Of a DNA stretch of 64,000 nucleotides, positions 6,578-14,781 are shown piece by piece. Made by a program: the position numbers and the translations under genes. The notes under the pieces are model-generated. The model saw only the letters and a list, made by a program, of their open reading frames with translations, did no database searches and had not been told where the DNA came from. Position 1 is the first letter of the stretch. Each line of letters opens with the position of its first letter. Source of the stretch: G963691835 sp963691835 (lineage in GTDB: Bacteria; Pseudomonadota; Alphaproteobacteria; Thalassobaculales; Thalassobaculaceae); NCBI GenBank assembly GCA_963691835.1, contig OY829383.1, positions 124,001 through 188,000 on the forward strand, given 5' to 3'.

Positions 6578-8025
6578 CAGTTCCCCCGATACAGGTTTTC
6601 AACTCGGCCAAGCTCAAGGTCGACGTGGAGATTGCACCGCCGGCCCGGCGGGCCTCCCCGGCGCTTCCCGACGATGACTTCCAGAACATTGCGAGAGCGC
6701 TCCATGCGCTCGTCCCACGCGTCGATAAGGTCTTGCTTGGAGCCCGGCGGCGGCTCCTCCTTCTCCGCGTAATATTCGTCGCGGTAGACGAACATCACGA
6801 CGTGGGCGTCCTGCTCGATCGCTCCGGACTCCCGGAGATCGGCCATCATCGGGCGCTTGTTCTCCCTGCTCTCCAGCGCGCGAGATAGCTGCGACAGGGC
6901 AATGACCGGCGCGTCGAGATTCTTTGCCATCTGGCGGAGGCCGGCGCAGATCTCGGTCACGTCCTGTGTCCGATTGGCGTTGCGGTATCGGGACGTGTTG
7001 CCGGGTGCCACAAGCTGGAGATAGTCGACAATGATAAGGTCCAGTTTGCCCTTGCGGGAGAGTTTCCGGGCGCGCTGTTGGATCTGAGCGACGGAGGGTG
7101 CCGGCTCGTCGTCGATCCACAGCGGTAGCTCGGAGAGCTCCTGCCGGGCCAAGACAAGACGACGTACGTCATCCCCGTCGAGAAGTCCGCCGTCCTGCTT
7201 TTCCTGAGAGATGCCGGCGTAGATCGCGAATAGCCGCTTGGCCAATTCCTCCCGGCCCATTTCCAGGCTGAAGAACGCCACGCGTTTACCCTGCTTGGCG
7301 GCTCGCCACGCGTATTGGAGAGCGAGGCCGGTTTTCATCATGCCGGGCCTGCCGCCGAGGATGTAGAGCCGCTTGTTGAACAGCGGGCCGACAGCGTGAT
7401 CCAGGTCGTTGATGCCCGACCGGACTCCCCTCGCCCCCTCCTCGCCTTTGACCGCCGCCTCTATGTCCCCAAGCGCCTTGTCAAACGCGTCGGTGACATG
7501 GACGAGGCTGGCTGGCTCCTTGCCTGCAGACACATCATCAATGCCGGTCATGAGGGGCGCGACGATATCGGCGGGCGTGATCTCGGTGTGGAAGTCCGAA
7601 TAGCAGCGGTTGACGGCCGTCTCGCACAGGTCGATCAATTGACGGCGTTGGAACGCACCCAAGATCGTGCGGCCATAGTCCTCCGCGTTGACAACGGTGA
7701 TGACAGAAGCCGCGAGGCGCACGAGGTACTGAGCGCCGCCCTCGTCCTTCAGGGCCTCATGGGTGTCAAACCGGCCTTTGAGCGTTACCGGGCTGGCCTG
7801 TTTCCCGGACTCAATGACCGAGGCGCAGGCGTCGTAGATCTCCCCGTTGATAGGATCGAAGAAGTGCTCTGGCGACAGAAACTCACAGACCTTTTCGTAA
7901 GCCCGATTGTTGACCATGATCGCACCGAGAAGAGCCTGTTCGGCCTCAAGGTTGGAAGGTGGCTCGCGATAGGACTGGTGAACATCTCGATCGGGATTGA
8001 TCTCGCCAAGGTGCATACTGCTCAT
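6577..8025 (-). CDS. dnaB: Replicative DNA helicase, DnaB family
   Basis: The 482-residue protein has the DnaB N-terminal domain (NLEAEQALLGAIMVNN, residues about 25-40) and the RecA-like helicase domain. Its Walker A region reads ILGGRPGMMKTGLAL (about 222-236), Walker B is LIIVDYLQLV, and PVIALSQLSRALESR follows. In the Walker A loop the Gly before the catalytic Lys is Met (residue 230). The family normally has GRPSMGKT, so this is unusual but the Lys-Thr pair is kept. It would unwind the phage replication fork. Coupled by ATGA overlaps to the methyltransferase upstream and the initiator downstream. Confidence 0.92.
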   Translation of the reverse strand: MSSMHLGEINPDRDVHQSYREPPSNLEAEQALLGAIMVNNRAYEKVCEFLSPEHFFDPINGEIYDACASVIESGKQASPVTLKGRFDTHEALKDEGGAQYLVRLAASVITVVNAEDYGRTILGAFQRRQLIDLCETAVNRCYSDFHTEITPADIVAPLMTGIDDVSAGKEPASLVHVTDAFDKALGDIEAAVKGEEGARGVRSGINDLDHAVGPLFNKRLYILGGRPGMMKTGLALQYAWRAAKQGKRVAFFSLEMGREELAKRLFAIYAGISQEKQDGGLLDGDDVRRLVLARQELSELPLWIDDEPAPSVAQIQQRARKLSRKGKLDLIIVDYLQLVAPGNTSRYRNANRTQDVTEICAGLRQMAKNLDAPVIALSQLSRALESRENKRPMMADLRESGAIEQDAHVVMFVYRDEYYAEKEEPPPGSKQDLIDAWDERMERSRNVLEVIVGKRRGGPPGRRCNLHVDLELGRVENLYRGN

Positions 8026-9149
8026 TCTGCCGCCTCCCGGATCTGCTTCGGCGACGAGAAATCAAATCCTGGTTGAGTGCGGCCTAGCCTCTTCTCAATG
8101 AGTTCCCCGTATTCGGGATTGATCTCGATCAGAATTGCCTTCCGGCCCAATTCCATAGCGACGGCGCCTGTGGTTCCCGTCCCGGCGAAAGGGTCGAGGA
8201 CTGTGCCGCCGGGCGGGCAGCCGGCCAGGATGCCCCGGCGCACCAGCTCAGGCGGAAACGTGGCGAAATGGGCGTCCGGATAGGGCTTTGTCGCGATCGA
8301 CCAGACATTCCTTGGGTGCCTGCCCTCACCTCGGCCGACCTGATCAATGCCAGTTTGATGGCGCTCGGTTCCCGGGGGGGTGCCGCGCGTTGTCTTCATG
8401 GGCTTCCGCTCACCTTGATTGTGAGCGATTGCCGTATGCGGGCCGTCCACAGCCCAGCCGGTGGGTCGCCTCTCAGCAACCCGTCCCGTCGTACGCCGCT
8501 GTTTTAAGTTGGCGCCATGCTTGTTCTTGCCCCCATAGACACGGGTGCCATTGTCCCAATCCGCCACCACGGACGGCTCCCGGATCGCGGTGGCGTCGAA
8601 GTGGTATTTCGGCGATTTGCTGAGCAGCCAGAGCTTCTCGTGGCTCGGCGTGCATCGATCCTTGACCGAGGACGGCATTGGGTTGGTCTTGTACCAGATG
8701 ATTTCGTCGCGCACGTACCAGCCGTCTTCATGGAGTGCGATGGCCAGCCGGTTGGCCACCATGCAGAGATCTTTGGCCTTTAGGATCGCGCCGCTTCCGT
8801 CCGAACCGATCCGCCCAACAGTCGAGAACGGCTTGTCGCGGAATGTTCGATCATCACCGCCGGCAGTCTTTGTCGCGGCGTTCGATCGTCCATTCGGTGT
8901 GGTGGCGTAGCAGTCGCCGTAATTGATCCAGCAGGTTCCGTCCTTCCGAAGGACGCGCCGCACTTCGGCGAACACTTGGACCATCACATCCAAATGCTCG
9001 CCAAGGCTGGGTTCAAGCCCCAGCTGACCTTCGACGCCGTAATCCCGGAGCCCCCAGTAGGGCGGCGAGGTAAAGACGCAATGGACGCTGTCGTCAGGGA
9101 TCTGCGCCAAGCCGTCTAACACTTCGGCGAGGATGATCTGGACGTTCAC
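8022..9149 (-). CDS. Site-specific DNA methyltransferase (N4-cytosine/N6-adenine type)
   Basis: The 375-residue protein has the catalytic motif TSPPYWGLRDYG near residue 28 and the SAM-binding LDPFAGTGTTGAVAMELGRK near the C-terminus. This is the beta-class order, in which motif IV precedes motif I. SPPY is common in N4-cytosine enzymes, but some N6-adenine enzymes have it too, so the base is uncertain. It starts at GTG 9149 with GGAGG nearby. It has no restriction endonuclease partner and sits inside the replication operon, so it is probably an orphan phage methylase for anti-restriction or regulation. Confidence 0.88.
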   Translation of the reverse strand: MNVQIILAEVLDGLAQIPDDSVHCVFTSPPYWGLRDYGVEGQLGLEPSLGEHLDVMVQVFAEVRRVLRKDGTCWINYGDCYATTPNGRSNAATKTAGGDDRTFRDKPFSTVGRIGSDGSGAILKAKDLCMVANRLAIALHEDGWYVRDEIIWYKTNPMPSSVKDRCTPSHEKLWLLSKSPKYHFDATAIREPSVVADWDNGTRVYGGKNKHGANLKQRRTTGRVAERRPTGWAVDGPHTAIAHNQGERKPMKTTRGTPPGTERHQTGIDQVGRGEGRHPRNVWSIATKPYPDAHFATFPPELVRRGILAGCPPGGTVLDPFAGTGTTGAVAMELGRKAILIEINPEYGELIEKRLGRTQPGFDFSSPKQIREAAE

Positions 9150-9217
9150 GCGTGCACCTCCCAGAGATCCGGAGGCGCCGGTCAGCGCCCCCGAACCCTC
9201 GTTCTCTGCTTTGACGG

Positions 9218-10192
9218 TTACGGGCGGACCTTCGCCTCGTCCGGTGCCGTGCCGCGATACAGCGGCAGGTGAGAAAGGAGCGCTTGCTCGCGGAGGCTTT
9301 CGTAAGGATCGTCCTTGGTGGCCGCAGCCTTACCCTCGATAACGTCTACGATTTCATCGAAGGCGGTTTTCTGAACGAGGTCAGCCTTGTACGGCGCGAT
9401 GCTCCAATTGATGGTGCCCTCTTTGATCCGATACCGGAGGCGGACGGGAATCAGCCACGTCGGCCCATTGAGGAAAACGGGGATCCGGATCATGAACGCG
9501 CCGGGGATCTTCAGTTTCGTGCCGTCCTTGGTGACATCCTCATCCTCAGTCTGGAACCGCACTTCGCCGGTCGAGAGGTTGACTTTCTGGTCGACCTTCC
9601 GGTTTCGGTGAACGGCCAGCCCGCGTGAAAACTCCACCATCTGCCGTGGCGTGGCGAGACTTAGGCCTTGCTCAACCAGGAAGGATTGCACGCGCTGCGG
9701 CAGGGATTCGACGGGCTCGCCGACGATGTCCAGGCCATGGTCTTCGATGAACTCAGCGAAGACTCCCTGGTTCATTGAGACACCGGCGGCATCCATCCAC
9801 GCCTTCCACTCATCCGACTTCGGAATCTTGTAGACGACGCGGTGATCCCCAAAGCCCGGCTCTATGCCGGTCGCGCTCAGTTTTGTGTGGTGGTTCAGAA
9901 TTGCGGTGATGGACAGATGGCCCTCATTCGCGAAGATCACGGTCTCATCTTGGTCGGCGAACCGGGACACGAGTGCCGCGAAGCTCTGTAGGTCGTCAAC
10001 GTAGGTGTTTCCGGCCGCACGCACTGGCTTCAGCCGGGTATAGTCGAAGAAGTGAGTCACGTCATGGATGCCCTGGTCTTTGTGGGTCGCCCAGAGCACG
10101 GTATCGGTGTCGCCTCCCTTGAAGGGGGACGGGATATGGTACTTCTCAACCGCCTCAATCGCGGCTTGAACGTCTGACAATTGGTCGACCAT
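9218..10192 (-). CDS. DUF2303-family phage protein
   Basis: The 324-residue protein matches the DUF2303 (YfdQ-like) family. Recognisable points are an early HKDQGIHDVTHFFDYTR stretch, SFAALVSRFAD, FANEGHLSITAILNHH near residue 95 and a C-terminal PVRLRYRIKEGTINWSIAPY. The family is found in many temperate phages near replication or recombination genes; its activity is not established. It lies in the leftward early operon behind the 138-residue gene. Confidence 0.8.
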   Translation of the reverse strand: MVDQLSDVQAAIEAVEKYHIPSPFKGGDTDTVLWATHKDQGIHDVTHFFDYTRLKPVRAAGNTYVDDLQSFAALVSRFADQDETVIFANEGHLSITAILNHHTKLSATGIEPGFGDHRVVYKIPKSDEWKAWMDAAGVSMNQGVFAEFIEDHGLDIVGEPVESLPQRVQSFLVEQGLSLATPRQMVEFSRGLAVHRNRKVDQKVNLSTGEVRFQTEDEDVTKDGTKLKIPGAFMIRIPVFLNGPTWLIPVRLRYRIKEGTINWSIAPYKADLVQKTAFDEIVDVIEGKAAATKDDPYESLREQALLSHLPLYRGTAPDEAKVRP

Positions 10193-10282
10193 TACGGTCT
10201 CCTTCGTGTTGTAAGAATGGGGAATGCCTGTCTGTCAGGGAGGCAGTCGTGCCGCCTCCCCGTCTTGAATGGAGGTCAGCCG

Positions 10283-10699
10283 TTAGCCGACGCTGCCCCG
10301 TGCGGCGGGCTCGTCAACGGCTCGCGGACGGCGATTGCCGAACATCTGCATCTGCTTGGGGTTGACCGCCGAGGGATAGCCGCTGGGCGTCTGCCACAAG
10401 CTCGACTTGGCGCGCGGAGCAACCGGCATCTTGTCGGTCACGGTCGTCTTGATGTCGAAGCTCCCGCCATCAAGCTTGATGTCGAACTTGATGGTCAGCG
10501 AGGCGGAGGGCTTTCCGCTGTGCTCCAGGACGTGGTTCGTGAGCCCTTGGAACATACTGCGGATCTTGTCCGCACAGTCCGCGCTCAACTGCCCGTCTTC
10601 GAGACTCCGGAAGAAGTCCTCGAAGCTGGTGAGAGCCCCGGTGTTCATTTCGGTTTCCTGCTCCTTGATTTCAGCAGGAGTCGGCTGCTCTAGTGTCAT
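10283..10699 (-). CDS. Phage protein of unknown function, DUF2303 neighbour
   Basis: The product is 138 residues, starting MTLEQPTPAEIKEQETEMNT, with a helical segment SFEDFFRSLEDG, a beta-like SLTIKFDIKLDGGSFDIKT segment and a basic tail. A similar small gene next to the DUF2303 gene is a frequent pairing in alphaproteobacterial prophages. The ATG at 10699 has AAAGG upstream; the frame is open further but without good signals. No domain with a known function is seen. Confidence 0.6.
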   Translation of the reverse strand: MTLEQPTPAEIKEQETEMNTGALTSFEDFFRSLEDGQLSADCADKIRSMFQGLTNHVLEHSGKPSASLTIKFDIKLDGGSFDIKTTVTDKMPVAPRAKSSLWQTPSGYPSAVNPKQMQMFGNRRPRAVDEPAARGSVG

Positions 10700-10851
10700 G
10701 GCAATGCCTTTCGATTTATCCAGAGGAAGGCAGGACCGGGCACATTCTCTTGGCGGGGAAGGCCCGGTCCGGCACCTCTTAGGCCCCGCGCCGGGTTGGA
10801 TACCGGCCACGAGGCTAGGGCTGTGTTTTCGGTTTGCTAGCGCCCGGCAAT

Positions 10852-10983
10852 TCACGGCCCGAAACCGTGCGCCGGCGTTACAGTTGTTGGGGTATCGATA
10901 GGCGGGGATCGCGGATGCAGATCCCTCACCCAACACGCGGGCTGAGCAACCGTGGTGATGAGGATGATCATGAGGATGGTCAC
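10852..10983 (-). CDS. Possible tiny lipoprotein or leader-like peptide, 43 aa
   Basis: A frame from GTG 10983 to TGA 10852 begins MTILMIILITTVAQPACWVR, hydrophobic then a Cys near residue 17, followed by a proline-rich tail (RSPPIDTPTTVTPAHGFGP). This resembles a small lipoprotein. Its GTG overlaps the TGA of the upstream gene. The lipobox is poor (VAQPAC) and nothing else supports it, so it is tentative. Confidence 0.35.
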   Translation of the reverse strand: MTILMIILITTVAQPACWVRDLHPRSPPIDTPTTVTPAHGFGP

Positions 10984-11252
10984 GCGGCACGCCCGCCAAG
11001 CTGGACAGCGTTAGTCCTGATAGCGATGTAACGGTAGGTGCCCAGCCCCGCCTTCTGCTGGACGAGACTGACCAAGCCCAACTCCTCAGCCTTCAGAAGG
11101 CGTCGCGCAACCCGGCTCACAACGGGATTGCGCTCGCGGTCACTGGCAAGAATTCCTCGGTGATAGAACAGCCGGTCACCGGGAATGGCCTCTGCTAGCC
11201 AAGCCTCTGTGTACTCCTCCGGCGCATCCTTGCTCTTCAACTCAATATCCAT
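10980..11252 (-). CDS. Small phage protein with a winged-helix look, 90 aa
   Basis: The product begins MDIELKSKDAPEEYTEAWLA and contains SRVARRLLKAEELGLVSLVQ followed by AGLGTYRYIAIR. That is a helix plus beta-hairpin pattern as in small winged-helix DNA-binding proteins. The ATG at 11252 is 24 bases after the GcrA-like gene stop. No family is recognised; a role in early gene control is inference from position. Confidence 0.55.
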   Translation of the reverse strand: MDIELKSKDAPEEYTEAWLAEAIPGDRLFYHRGILASDRERNPVVSRVARRLLKAEELGLVSLVQQKAGLGTYRYIAIRTNAVQLGGRAA

Positions 11253-11275
11253 ATTCACGCTCCGTTCGAAGGTTC

Positions 11276-11662
11276 CTATGCAACAAGCTGCTCTTGGTCC
11301 GATTTGACCGCCGGACGCGCGACACTGTCGTGAAGCTCGCAGTACGGCCTTCCGGGCAGGGCTGGTTCCGAACAGAACCGGAAGTCCGGATGCTTCGGAT
11401 CGCCAATCGGCCAACAGCACGAGCCGCGATCGGGAATCGGCCCACGAAACCGTGGGATCGGCGGCAAGAAGTTCGTGACGGGCTTTTCCGTTTTGACGCG
11501 CCGGGGCGGCAGTCGACCCTCATCGCGTAGACGCATCGACTTGCCGCAAACCGCGTTGACGGTGATGCCCAGTCTGGCGGCAATGTCCTTGTATTCGAGG
11601 CCCTGGAGGTGCAGAGCAACGAGCTTTTCAGTTTGATCATCAGTCCAGCGTGGTTGCGGCAT
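11276..11662 (-). CDS. gcrA: GcrA-family cell cycle regulator homologue
   Basis: The 128-residue protein has the GcrA N-terminal DNA-binding domain (WTDDQTEKLVALHLQG near residue 6, then DIAARLGITVNAV and GKSMRL) and the GcrA C-terminal sigma-binding domain (SCCWPIGDPKHPDFRFC and GRPYCELH). In Caulobacter, GcrA binds sigma-70 at promoters carrying methylated GANTC sites. A phage copy next to a DNA methyltransferase suggests control of phage or host promoters through methylation. The linker is short compared with the chromosomal family (about 170 residues). It is the second gene of the leftward early operon. Confidence 0.85.
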   Translation of the reverse strand: MPQPRWTDDQTEKLVALHLQGLEYKDIAARLGITVNAVCGKSMRLRDEGRLPPRRVKTEKPVTNFLPPIPRFRGPIPDRGSCCWPIGDPKHPDFRFCSEPALPGRPYCELHDSVARPAVKSDQEQLVA

Positions 11663-11876
11663 CAGCCGGTCCCCCCAAAGAAACCCCCGGCCAGCGAATG
11701 CCGACCGGGGAAGTTTCGGGAGGAAACGCCCAGGAGGGCGCGCGCAGCCACGAGGGTGCGCCTCTGACGGAGTTCGAAACTCCGAATCCTTGTAACCTTG
11801 CGATTCGCGCGGCGTGTGCCCACGTGATTACTCGTGAGGCGAGACAACGCGATATCTGATGTGACCGGCCCGGCCA

Positions 11877-12074
11877 TTAGGCTGCCTTCGCGACCAGGTC
11901 GTTGGCCGTCACCTTCCCGCCCGTGACCTCCGCTATGCGATGCATGACCGCAGGCCGGGGAGTCCGGTGGCCACGGATGTATCGGCCGACCGCTTGCTCA
12001 GTTGTACCAATCAGTGCGGCGAACTCTGCGCGACTGATCTTGTTTACCGAAAGATATCGTTCGAGCGCGTTCAT
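11877..12074 (-). CDS. Cro-like repressor, 65 aa
   Basis: This small HTH protein starts MNALERYLSVNKISRAEFAA and continues LIGTTEQAVGRYIRGHRTPR, the Cro/YdaS-type fold. It diverges from the LexA-like repressor at 12159, forming the classic lysogeny switch, and heads the leftward early operon. The ATG at 12074 was chosen because it matches the usual Cro N-terminus; an in-frame ATG at 12149 would place the operator inside the gene. A promoter with TTGGCT and TATGGT boxes 17 bases apart lies just upstream. Confidence 0.8.
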   Translation of the reverse strand: MNALERYLSVNKISRAEFAALIGTTEQAVGRYIRGHRTPRPAVMHRIAEVTGGKVTANDLVAKAA

Positions 12075-12084
12075 AAGACGAAAT

Positions 12085-12127
12085 GAACCATATCGGTTCT
12101 TATTGTGCAAGCCAAAACGGTTCATTT
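12085..12127. promoter_or_regulatory. Switch operators and leftward early promoter
   Basis: On the minus strand TTGGCT (12110-12115) and TATGGT (12087-12092) are 17 bases apart and form a plausible promoter for the Cro-like gene. A 15-bp inverted repeat GAACC-ATATC-GGTTC (12085-12099) overlaps the -10 box, and the half-site AAATGAACC (12081-12089) recurs inverted as GGTTCATTT (12119-12127). These are good candidates for the CI and Cro binding sites. Confidence 0.6.
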
Positions 12128-12158
12128 CGGCCAATTCGGTAAAAGACAAAATTAACCA

Positions 12159-12851
12159 ATGAGATACACTCCGAACATGACGACCAGCATGAGAGAGTTG
12201 CGCAAGGAACGCGGGTTAACCTTGGAAAAGGTTGGCCAACGGATGGGGCGCTCTCATACGGCCGTTCGGCGGTGGGAGAAGGGCGAGCGACAGCCCGAAC
12301 TAAGCGAAATCGCGCGTCTAGCTGAGATCTATGGCGTGCCGCCCGCTGTTATTTTTGAGGCACTGCTTGCAATGACGCGGCAGGCTCCGGCACCCGTTAC
12401 GACACCCGCCCTAAAGGTCGTGCCGGTGCAGGGCGTGGTGCAGGCCGGAGTATGGGCGGAGCCCGAAATGCCGCAAGAGGAGTGGGAGTCACCCTCTCTC
12501 GTACTCCCCATTCCGGAACTTTATCGTCAGTCGCGAGTTTATGCAGTAGTCGTCCGTGGCACTTCGATGAATCTTGCTTACCCGGAAGGCACATATCTCG
12601 TCTGCGTCAGCATCGAGGATCTCGGCGAGGAACCGGCCGATGGGTCTCACGTTATTGTCGAGCGGCATGACCACTCCGGAGGGGTTGAGGCAACCTGCAA
12701 GAAATTGGTGAACCGTCCAGACGGAACGCGTTGGTTAATGCCAGAGTCTGACGACCCTATGTTTTCTGGACCAATCCAGTTAACGACCGACGAAACGTCT
12801 GAGGTTCGAATAGTTGGCTTAGTGATTGGAAATTTTCGACCTAATAAATAA
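12159..12851 (+). CDS. CI/LexA-like phage repressor with S24 autopeptidase domain
   Basis: The 230-residue protein has an N-terminal XRE HTH (residues about 9-62) and a C-terminal S24 peptidase. An Ala-Gly cleavage site lies in VQAGVW (about 96-97), the Ser nucleophile in RGTSMN (Ser 136) and the Lys in VEATCKKL (about 181). Such repressors keep the prophage silent and cleave themselves when RecA is activated by DNA damage. No Shine-Dalgarno is visible at the ATG 12159 (in-frame ATGs at 12177 and 12189 are alternatives), suggesting a leaderless message. Confidence 0.9.
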   Translation: MRYTPNMTTSMRELRKERGLTLEKVGQRMGRSHTAVRRWEKGERQPELSEIARLAEIYGVPPAVIFEALLAMTRQAPAPVTTPALKVVPVQGVVQAGVWAEPEMPQEEWESPSLVLPIPELYRQSRVYAVVVRGTSMNLAYPEGTYLVCVSIEDLGEEPADGSHVIVERHDHSGGVEATCKKLVNRPDGTRWLMPESDDPMFSGPIQLTTDETSEVRIVGLVIGNFRPNK

Positions 12852-13129
12852 ACTTTTAAGATCTATATTCATTCTCATTCCCGACCTCTTTTTTGCTCCT
12901 CCAATGTATATGCCCGCTATTTACGAGCATCATTATATATGTAATGCCCGTAATGAGGCACACGTACTCTCCAATCTCTTCTCTATCAGTATCAGGTTTT
13001 GCCGCTGGCATCGATCACTCCCGCTCAGGACAAGTCCGTTTATACTTGACAAGATGGCTACTGCACAACATATTATTCGTCAGAAATGTGACGGGTCAAT
13101 CAATTTTGCACACGATAAGGTTTAAGTCT
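12852..13129. other. AT-rich gap between the repressor and the next regulator
   Basis: About 280 bases are markedly more AT-rich than the surrounding phage DNA. No convincing gene, terminator or repeat is seen; a weak frame continues into the next gene but uses atypical codons here. The shift in composition suggests the downstream accessory genes were acquired separately. Confidence 0.4.
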
Positions 13130-13858
13130 GTGTATGGCTTTGAACGCGACGTTGCCAGAATCCGAAAGATCCGGGACGCGGGCACCCTATCAGATTCAGA
13201 GATAGCGCGGCGTGCCGGTTTGGGTTCGCACAACACGGTTGCGAAGGCCGCGAGAGGAAATGTGAGGGTTGAGACACTTCGGCTCATACTGGATGCGGTT
13301 GGCTCGAAGGCTGAGCGCGATCCACCCTCACCGCTCACCAGACCGATATCGGTGACGATCTTGGGTGTGAAATCGATCACCAGGAAGATGCGGATCCCAA
13401 GGGACCTGTTGCTTGCGATGGATAGCGATTTTTTGCGCATCCTGGAGGCTCGTCCGCACGATGGGAAGATTGATGGGCTTGCGCGGCACTCAGTGCGACT
13501 TGAAACACAGTCGGCAGAGGACGCTGATTTCGAGGCTTGGCAGGTTACCCCGGCCATCGATGGCGGAACTGACTTCAGCGGCGCCAAGCTACGGGAGACG
13601 CCGGATCCGGACATTCGACAAGATTTCATCAACGATATCGCCGACGTTGCGGCCGGCGGATTGCCCCGCATTGATCTAGTTTGGCGGCGCCGCACCCGTT
13701 TTTTTGGCGACCACGGCATCGTCGATCGGCTCACTATCCGTTACATGCTTCCTTATATAGGACGAGACGATATCCTTCGGGTCCGCGTCCTGACGCGACC
13801 TCAGAAAGTTCGCCCGACGCTCGCACTCATAGGCAATGTGGGCTTTTGCCGACCATAA
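13130..13858 (+). CDS. HTH protein with a possible PAS-like C-terminal domain
   Basis: From a GTG at 13130 (AAGG 10 bases upstream) the 242-residue product shows an HTH (IRDAGTLSDSEIARRAGLGS, then HNTVAKAARG, residues about 12-42). After it comes MDSDFLRILEARPHDGKID and a C-terminal VDRLTIRYMLPYIGRDDILR. The last part resembles the PAS_5-type domains common in Rhodospirillales, but this is only by eye. Its last 183 bases overlap the opposing gene 13676-14443. It probably regulates the accessory genes; an earlier GTG at 13088 is also possible. Confidence 0.55.
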   Translation: MYGFERDVARIRKIRDAGTLSDSEIARRAGLGSHNTVAKAARGNVRVETLRLILDAVGSKAERDPPSPLTRPISVTILGVKSITRKMRIPRDLLLAMDSDFLRILEARPHDGKIDGLARHSVRLETQSAEDADFEAWQVTPAIDGGTDFSGAKLRETPDPDIRQDFINDIADVAAGGLPRIDLVWRRRTRFFGDHGIVDRLTIRYMLPYIGRDDILRVRVLTRPQKVRPTLALIGNVGFCRP

Positions 13859-14443
13859 GATATGAATCGAGTTCAAGCCCGCGTTCGGAAAATCGTGCGG
13901 GAAGCATCTGACGTTGCCGAAGAATCCCATGATCTGGAATGGAACCCTAGAATTGCCGATCCCGGGAAAGCTGATCCCAGTCGTGAAGTCGACGTCGCGC
14001 TCTAAAGCATCCGCTAAGCAGATCGACGTGGCGAACCATGAGGGCAGCCGTCGTTCCGGATCAAAACTGTAAAGCCCACCCCGGCTGCAAACCCTACCTT
14101 TGAGAGACAGCGCCTCCCCGGCTCCGGTAAAATGAGGCTTCCAGCCGTGCAGGTCAGGATTGTCCCAATACACCCGGCCGGACTCCGCGTGCTCGATGAA
14201 GTCGACGTCTTCCAGATACCGCCAGGCCATCGTCATCACCAGACCATCGGTTGCATGCTCTACCGATAGCCATTGAGCGCCTTCAGGGTTGGTGTGTTGG
14301 GGGTGGAAATGTGGATTCTTGTATCCACCCTTTACCGATAATTTCGCAATAAAATCATACATATCCGTCGAAATCGTGGCTGTGTACCCAGCATTGGCCA
14401 GGATCACGCGGACGAGGTGCTGTAGGTCGGCGGCGACAGACAT
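13676..14443 (-). CDS. Unrecognised 255-residue accessory protein
   Basis: The product begins MSVAADLQHLVRVILANAGY and contains KNPHFHPQHTNPEGAQWLS, GLVMTMAWRYLEDVDFIEH and PDLHGWKPHFTG. The pattern looks like a folded alpha/beta protein with several conserved-looking Trp and His residues, but I recognise no family. No Shine-Dalgarno precedes the ATG at 14443; instead a perfect 14-bp palindrome starts one base upstream, so translation may be leaderless. Its 3' end overlaps the opposing HTH gene by 183 bases. Confidence 0.55.
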   Translation of the reverse strand: MSVAADLQHLVRVILANAGYTATISTDMYDFIAKLSVKGGYKNPHFHPQHTNPEGAQWLSVEHATDGLVMTMAWRYLEDVDFIEHAESGRVYWDNPDLHGWKPHFTGAGEALSLKGRVCSRGGLYSFDPERRLPSWFATSICLADALERDVDFTTGISFPGIGNSRVPFQIMGFFGNVRCFPHDFPNAGLNSIHILWSAKAHIAYECERRANFLRSRQDADPKDIVSSYIRKHVTDSEPIDDAVVAKKTGAAPPN

Positions 14444-14444
14444 A

Positions 14445-14458
14445 CACTATATATAGTG
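14445..14458. promoter_or_regulatory. Perfect palindrome CACTATATATAGTG, NrdR-box-like
   Basis: A 14-bp perfect palindrome abuts the start codon of the leftward gene at 14443. With its flank (ACACTATATATAGTGG) it is one base from the published NrdR-box pattern. NrdR normally binds two such boxes about 31-32 bases apart and no second box is seen. On the minus strand its TATATA could also be the -10 box of a leaderless promoter. Confidence 0.5.
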
Positions 14459-14561
14459 GTCGGATTGGGTGGAACACCAACAAAAAGATTGAACCAATTT
14501 GGTTATTTTTTGATTGACATTAATGAACCGAAACGGCACATTTTATCCATCGAACGACGAT

Positions 14562-14685
14562 GGAGCCGCAAATGCTGGACTACACCTATCCGCACACGCG
14601 GAGCGACGGCACCAAGATCCATCACGACGACCGGGATATCACTCCGGAGAACCGGGAGCGGATCGCCGCTCTGACCAGCGCCAAA
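14562..14685 (+). pseudogene. Truncated copy of the 80-residue gene (left direct repeat)
   Basis: From GGAGCCG and ATG 14572, this stretch repeats the start of the gene at 15715 base for base for about 113 bases (MLDYTYPHTRSDGTKIHHDD and the following 18 codons). It then diverges after a shared GCCAA near 14685. The frame stays open further rightward but runs antisense to the SLATT-like gene, so I read it as a broken copy left by duplication. Confidence 0.6.
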
Positions 14686-14781
14686 CACCGGCTCGACGCT
14701 TTCGTGAACACGTCTCGCTCATCGGAATTGAGCGACCGCCCCCGAGATGAGAGGCGGCCTTCCGGGATGGCACGTGGTTAT

